Shown here: positions 50,042-53,778 of the stretch, piece after piece
How the letters are laid out: every line of letters begins with the position of its first letter
Position numbering within the stretch: position 1 is the first letter of the stretch
Source of the DNA: Clostridia bacterium
Lineage (GTDB): Bacteria > Bacillota > Clostridia > Oscillospirales > CAG-272
NCBI GenBank assembly: GCA_017621475.1
Contig: JAGATA010000030.1
Location: 1 to 53,778 of the forward strand
Length of the DNA: 53,778 bases
Direction of reading: 5' to 3'
Made by a program: the position numbers and the translations under genes
Notes under the pieces: model-generated
What the model was told of the DNA's origin: nothing
Database searches by the model: none
Seen by the model: only the letters and a program-made list of their open reading frames with translations

Positions 50042-51826
50042 ATGGCTACATTTGATAAGACAGACAAAAGAACCAATTACTGCGGCAATCTTCGCAAGGA
50101 AGACATCGGCACACGTCAGTGCGTGATGGGCTGGGTAGCGCGCGTGCGCGACCTCGGCAGCCTTATCTTTATCGACCTTCGCGACCGCACAGGCATAGTT
50201 CAGCTCGCTTTTGACGAAAACACAAACAAAGAAGTTTTCGAAGCGGCAAGAAGCACACGCGCAGAATACGTTATCGTTGCAAAAGGTAACGTAAGAAAGC
50301 GTTCCTCCATCAACGAAACGATCCCTACGGGCTTTATCGAGATCGAGGTTGATGAATACAAGATCCTCAGCGAAGCGCAGACAACTCCCTTCGAAATAAA
50401 CGAAAACGCAGACAACGTGCGCGATGAGCTCAAGCTCAAATACAGATACCTTGATCTTCGCCGCCAGAATCTCCAAAACAACATTCTCGTTCGCCACAAC
50501 ATCGCAAAGGTAACACGCGACTATTTCTATGAAAACGACTTCATCGAAATCGAAACACCCATGATGATCAAGCCCACACCCGAAGGTGCGCGCGACTACG
50601 TTGTTCCCTCCCGTATCCACAACGGCTGTGTTTATGCTCTTCCCCAATCCCCCCAGATATACAAGCAGCTCCTTATGGTATCCGGTTTCGACAGATACAT
50701 TCAGCTCGCTCGCTGCTTCCGTGACGAGGACCTTCGCGCAGACAGACAGCCCGAATTCACACAGATCGACCTTGAAATGTCCTTTGTTGACCAGGACGAT
50801 ATTATGAATATGATGGAAGGGTACGTTGTGCGTCTCTTCAAAGAGATCCTCGGAGTTGATCTTCCCCGGCCCATTCCGCGCCTCAAATTCGCGGACGCTA
50901 TGAACCGCTACGGTTCCGACAAGCCCGACACACGCTTCGAAATGGAAATCCGGGATATTTCCGATATAGTTAAAAACTCTCCCTTCTCCGTATTTGCGAA
51001 TGCAGTTGCAGGCGGCGGCAGCGTTCGCGCTATCGTTGCTAAAGGTGCCGCTGCAAAGCTTACAAGAAAAGAGATAGATAAGCTTACAGAGCACGCAAAA
51101 GGCATCGGCGCAAAGGGCCTTGCATACATTCGTTTTGTTGACGAAACACCCAACTGCTCTTTTGCAAAATTCTTGGGCGAAGGCGAGCTTGCCGCTATTA
51201 TGGACAAGATTGATTGCCGCCGCGGCGACGTTGCTCTTATCGTTGCGGATAAAGATAAAGTTACGCTTCCCACACTCGGTGCGCTCCGCCTCATCGTGGC
51301 AAAGCATCTCGGTCTTATCCCCGAAAAGCAATACAACTTCGTTTGGATCACAGAATTCCCCTTCTTCGAACAAGACGAAGAAACAGGCGCTTGGGTTGCT
51401 ATGCACCACCCCTTCACAATGCCTCTTGACGAATGCTTGCCGTATATCAACACAGACCCCGGCAAGGTTCGTGCAAAATGCTACGACCTTGTTCTCAACG
51501 GTATCGAAATTTCCTCCGGTTCCATTCGTATCACAAACCCTGAACTCCAGCAGCAGATGTTCGAATCTCTCGGTATGCAGAAAGAAGAGATCGACAGAAA
51601 ATTCGGCTTCCTCGTTGACGCATATAACTATGGCGCTCCTCCTCACGGCGGTGCGGCGCTCGGTCTTGACAGACTTGCGATGATTATGTGCGGCGCTCCC
51701 AGCCTTCGCGATGTTGTTGCATTCCCGAAGGTACAGAACGCTTCCGAAATTATGTCCGGCTGCCCTGCTCCTTTTGAATCTAAGGCGCTTGACGAACTCG
51801 GACTCTCTCTTAAAGAGTCAAAATAA
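50042..51826 (+). CDS. aspS: Aspartyl-tRNA synthetase (bacterial type)
   Basis: 594 residues. Class IIb synthetase: N-terminal OB anticodon domain (GWVARVRDLGSLIFIDLRDR), motif 1 (FIEIETPMM), YALPQSPQIYKQLLM, motif 2 RCFRDEDLRADRQPEFTQID, the bacterial GAD insertion (about 290-420) and motif 3 HGGAALGLDRL. Whether it also charges tRNA-Asn is not resolvable without knowing if a separate AsnRS exists. It shares the hisS transcript; mscS starts 30 bp later. Confidence 0.97.
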   Translation: MATFDKTDKRTNYCGNLRKEDIGTRQCVMGWVARVRDLGSLIFIDLRDRTGIVQLAFDENTNKEVFEAARSTRAEYVIVAKGNVRKRSSINETIPTGFIEIEVDEYKILSEAQTTPFEINENADNVRDELKLKYRYLDLRRQNLQNNILVRHNIAKVTRDYFYENDFIEIETPMMIKPTPEGARDYVVPSRIHNGCVYALPQSPQIYKQLLMVSGFDRYIQLARCFRDEDLRADRQPEFTQIDLEMSFVDQDDIMNMMEGYVVRLFKEILGVDLPRPIPRLKFADAMNRYGSDKPDTRFEMEIRDISDIVKNSPFSVFANAVAGGGSVRAIVAKGAAAKLTRKEIDKLTEHAKGIGAKGLAYIRFVDETPNCSFAKFLGEGELAAIMDKIDCRRGDVALIVADKDKVTLPTLGALRLIVAKHLGLIPEKQYNFVWITEFPFFEQDEETGAWVAMHHPFTMPLDECLPYINTDPGKVRAKCYDLVLNGIEISSGSIRITNPELQQQMFESLGMQKEEIDRKFGFLVDAYNYGAPPHGGAALGLDRLAMIMCGAPSLRDVVAFPKVQNASEIMSGCPAPFESKALDELGLSLKESK

Positions 51827-51856
51827 ATTTTATATTATCAGAAAGGATTTAAGAAA

Positions 51857-52666
51857 ATGGAATTTCTTGAAACACTTCTTGCCAGCATCGGTGAGTTTGT
51901 TGCTTCTTTCGGCTTCAGACTTCTCGGAGCTATCCTCGTTCTCGTTATTGGCATTTTTCTTATCAAATGGATCTGCAACCTCGTAGTAAAATCTAAGGGT
52001 ATGCAGAAATCCCCCAAAAACGCTCAGACACTCGTTAAAAACATTGTAAAGATCGCTCTCTACATCGTTCTTCTCTTCACAGTTGCAATGATCATCGGCG
52101 TTCCCGCAGCTTCTCTTGTTGCAGTTATCGGTTCTGCAGGTCTTGCTATCGGTCTTGCTCTTCAGGGCGGTCTTACAAACATCGCAGGCGGTATCATCAT
52201 CCTCTGCTTCAAGCCCTTTGAGATCGGCGATTTCATCGAAACATCTTCTTACACAGGTACGGTTGTTGATATCGGTCTTCTCTATACCACAATCAACACA
52301 CCCGACAATAAGAGAGTTGTTATCCCCAATGGCACAGTTTCCAACGCTTCCGTAGTTGACTACAGCGCATATGAAACGCGCCGCCTTGACCTTGAGCTTT
52401 CCGTAGCATACGACTCCGACATCGATATGGTTAAGGAAACTCTCCTCTCTCTTGCTAACGCTCACGAGCTCGTTCTCAAAGATCCCGCTCCTTTCGTTCG
52501 TCTTGGCACACACGGCGATTCCGCACTTATCTTCAAGCTCCGTGTTTGGGTTAAGAACGAAGATTACTGGACTGTAAACTTCGACCTTCTCGAAGCTTCC
52601 AAGAAAGTATTCGACAAACGCGGCATCGAAATTCCTTTCCCCCAGCTCGACGTTCACCAGAAATAA
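51857..52666 (+). CDS. mscS: Small-conductance mechanosensitive channel, MscS family
   Basis: 269 residues; AAAGGA before ATG 51857. Three membrane helices as in E. coli MscS: the first near residues 18-40 (LLGAILVLVIGIFLIKWI), the second near 55-80, and the pore-lining third helix with the Gly/Ala pattern VIGSAGLAIGLALQGGLTN. Then the beta domain (FEIGDFIETSSYTGTVVDIGLLYT) and the alpha/beta vestibule. Protects against hypo-osmotic shock. Confidence 0.94.
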   Translation: MEFLETLLASIGEFVASFGFRLLGAILVLVIGIFLIKWICNLVVKSKGMQKSPKNAQTLVKNIVKIALYIVLLFTVAMIIGVPAASLVAVIGSAGLAIGLALQGGLTNIAGGIIILCFKPFEIGDFIETSSYTGTVVDIGLLYTTINTPDNKRVVIPNGTVSNASVVDYSAYETRRLDLELSVAYDSDIDMVKETLLSLANAHELVLKDPAPFVRLGTHGDSALIFKLRVWVKNEDYWTVNFDLLEASKKVFDKRGIEIPFPQLDVHQK

Positions 52667-52681
52667 TTTTTATGAACATAG

Positions 52682-52709
52682 AAAAGGACACCCCGCGCGG
52701 TGTCCTTTT
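52682..52709 (+). terminator. Terminator after mscS
   Basis: AAAAGGACACC (52682-52692) pairs with GGTGTCCTTTT (52699-52709), loop CCGCGC. Confidence 0.88.
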
Positions 52710-52732
52710 CACTAACAATGAAAGATATTATT

Positions 52733-53062
52733 ATGGAACAAAAACTTTTTACAAAGAATGATAACGGCTTTATCTGCGTAAACTGCGGCCTCGAGGTGCT
52801 CCCTCTCGGATACACCTCCCGCAATCATTGCCCCAAATGCCTCTGCTCCCTCCACGTGGATATAAATCCGGGAGACAGAGCTTGCGAATGCCGTGGGGTT
52901 ATGCACCCGATAAAAGCGCTTCCCGACCCCAAAAAAGGTTATATAATCTTGCACAAATGCTCCAAATGCGGCGAAATTCACAGAAACAAAGCCGCGCACG
53001 AAGCAAAAGTTCAGCCCGATGATATAAACTACATCATTGAGCTCACAAGCAGAGAGATATGA
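52733..53062 (+). CDS. RNHCP-domain zinc-binding protein
   Basis: 109 residues from ATG 52733; weak GAAAGA site upstream, so ATG 52718 is also possible. The single domain matches RNHCP: FICVNCGLEV, the name-giving SRNHCPKCLCSLHVD, NPGDRACECRGVMHPI, and a closing CSKCGEIHRNKAA. Cysteine pairs suggest two zinc ions. The role of this family is not known. Separated from mscS by a terminator, so it has its own, unrecognised promoter or depends on read-through. Confidence 0.85.
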   Translation: MEQKLFTKNDNGFICVNCGLEVLPLGYTSRNHCPKCLCSLHVDINPGDRACECRGVMHPIKALPDPKKGYIILHKCSKCGEIHRNKAAHEAKVQPDDINYIIELTSREI

Positions 53063-53104
53063 AAAAACGTGCAGTACCTGCCGCCGAACGCTTGCCTATT
53101 TGAT

Positions 53105-53128
53105 GCTTTTTATATGTATATAAAAAGC
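53105..53128. repeat. Perfect 11-bp inverted repeat
   Basis: GCTTTTTATAT (53105-53115) and its complement (53118-53128), spacer GT. About 40 bp after the RNHCP gene; possibly its terminator, though no T-run follows. Confidence 0.6.
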
Positions 53129-53214
53129 CAAAAGCAGAGGAATGCAATTCCCCGAACGATAAAAAAACAGTTGCCTTTCTCTCTGCATTCTTAGCGAAGA
53201 AAGACAGGTACAAA

Positions 53215-53248
53215 AAATCGGCGGAGAACTTGTTTTCTCTGCCGATTT
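53215..53248. repeat. Stem-loop upstream of the RAYT gene
   Basis: AAATCGGCGGAGAA (53215-53228) pairs with TTCTCTGCCGATTT (53235-53248) at 13 of 14 positions, loop of 6. It overlaps the promoter of the transposase gene and could either limit its expression or be a recognition hairpin. Confidence 0.65.
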
Positions 53249-53258
53249 GTGTTATAAT
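53230..53258 (+). promoter_or_regulatory. Promoter of the RAYT gene
   Basis: TTGTTT (53230-53235), 17 bp, TATAAT (53253-53258). The -10 box covers an in-frame ATG (53257), so translation must begin at 53269 or 53275. Confidence 0.65.
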
Positions 53259-53274
53259 GGAATGGGTAATGAAA

Positions 53275-53778
53275 ATGGATGAACTGAAAAATCGAAAGAC
53301 CACTCGTTTGAAAGGTGCAGACTATAATCGAAATCAAGCCGTGTTTCTCACGATATGCACAAAAGAGAGAAAGTGTATCCTCTCGCACATTGTAGGGACC
53401 GGCGTCCTCGACGGTCCGCAAATCGAATTGACAAAATACGGACAAATCGCTGATAAATACATCAATCAATTGAACGATTTTTACGACGACCTATCTGTCG
53501 AAAGTTACGTAATTATGCCAAACCATATTCATATTATGCTATGGGTAAAAGGTGCGGAAAACGGACCGTCGAGGACGCCGGTCCCTACAGTACAGAATTC
53601 CATTCCGTCACGGTTCGTGTCCATTTTCAAAAGATTTTGCAACAAAGATTATGGAACAAATATATGGCAATATCGCTCCAATGATCATATCATTCGCAAC
53701 CGTCAAGATTACGAGGAGCATTTGCGATATATTTATGAAAATCCCATTCGATGGCTCTATGATGAACTGTACACAGAA
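53275..53778 (+). CDS. REP-associated tyrosine transposase (RAYT, Y1_Tnp family), 3' end outside window
   Basis: At least 168 residues, open to the window edge. MDELKNRKTTRLKGADYN followed by VFLTICTKERK is the typical start of this IS200-like group. The HUH motif is in VIMPNHIHIML. Further family segments are SRFVSIFKRFCNKDYG, IWQYRSNDHIIRN and YEEHLRYIYENPIRW; the catalytic tyrosine should be in this last region. RAYTs are single-copy, domesticated relatives of IS200/IS605 transposases that process REP hairpins. ATG 53275 is chosen because 53257 lies in the -10 box. The coding sequence carries a 28-bp inverted repeat pair. The codon mix (ATC, CAA, ATT) differs from hisS/aspS. Confidence 0.9.
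   Translation, partial: MDELKNRKTTRLKGADYNRNQAVFLTICTKERKCILSHIVGTGVLDGPQIELTKYGQIADKYINQLNDFYDDLSVESYVIMPNHIHIMLWVKGAENGPSRTPVPTVQNSIPSRFVSIFKRFCNKDYGTNIWQYRSNDHIIRNRQDYEEHLRYIYENPIRWLYDELYTE
53391..53589. repeat. Perfect 28-bp inverted repeat inside the RAYT gene
   Basis: Arms 53391-53418 (begins TGTAGGGACCGGCGTCC) and 53562-53589 are exact reverse complements, separated by 143 bp. They encode about HIVGTGVLDGPQ and NGPSRTPVPT. The arms themselves have REP-like composition with an internal GACCG...CGGTC pairing. Confidence 0.92.

Noticed and set aside
48692..51646. Long minus-strand open frame of about 984 codons
   Set aside because: Antisense to hisS and aspS, both of which show complete synthetase motifs.

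Overview
This window looks like a chromosomal segment of a low-to-middle-GC Firmicute of the class Clostridia, probably an uncultured gut lineage. The evidence is the strict GGAGG-type ribosome binding sites, TTGACA/TATAAT promoters, TTG/GTG starts, a SigH-like sigma factor, a short pyruvate kinase, the NifS-NifU-MnmA cluster, and several sugar ABC permeases without a dedicated ATPase. No rRNA, CRISPR array or prophage is visible. Genus or family cannot be fixed from the sequence alone.

Layout. 1-700: C-terminal end of a large serine recombinase (edge of an integrated element, cut by the window) and a run of stem-loops. 713-5064 (minus): lipoprotein, RlmB-type rRNA methyltransferase, and a 980-residue membrane protein that resembles a P-type ATPase stripped of its catalytic motifs behind a long acidic tail. 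5.2-9.4 kb: a GH29 fucosidase-like and a GH39 xylosidase-like gene around pyruvate kinase. 9.5-11.1 kb: tRNA-Gln(CUG), a sigma factor with a perfect consensus promoter, and a zinc-ribbon protein behind a candidate structured RNA leader. 11.2-14.6 kb: lipoprotein, cysteine desulfurase, tsaE, tsaB, rpiB. 14.7-16.7 kb: a surface-anchored Ig-like protein. 17-18 kb: an isolated APH-type kinase.

18.2-30.8 kb (minus) is the main accessory system: seven co-directional genes encoding a lipoprotein that joins carbohydrate-binding-like domains to a sugar-binding protein, two MalF/MalG-type permease pairs, an NHL-propeller/Yip1 membrane protein, and a secreted DUF5696-like protein. There is no ATPase, glycosidase or regulator in the cluster. 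It looks like an envelope-anchored glycan capture and uptake machine of unproven substrate.

31.4-39.4 kb (minus) is one tight nine-gene housekeeping operon: zapA, U32 peptidase, maf, nth, rarA, rnhA, nifS, nifU, mnmA. thiI is divergent from it, so sulfur mobilisation (NifS), Fe-S scaffold (NifU) and two tRNA thiolation enzymes (MnmA, ThiI) sit together. 40.9-42.2 kb: MinD-like ATPase and a methylglyoxal-synthase-like protein with altered active-site residues. Its terminator has been split by a 155-bp MITE that left a 10-bp target duplication. 42.5-46.3 kb: two small proteins and a response regulator/histidine kinase/membrane protein operon; the last gene carries a fused copy of the first small protein. 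46.4-53.1 kb: recG, then hisS, aspS, mscS and an RNHCP zinc protein. The window ends inside a REP-associated tyrosine transposase (RAYT) gene that carries a perfect 28-bp inverted repeat within its own coding sequence.
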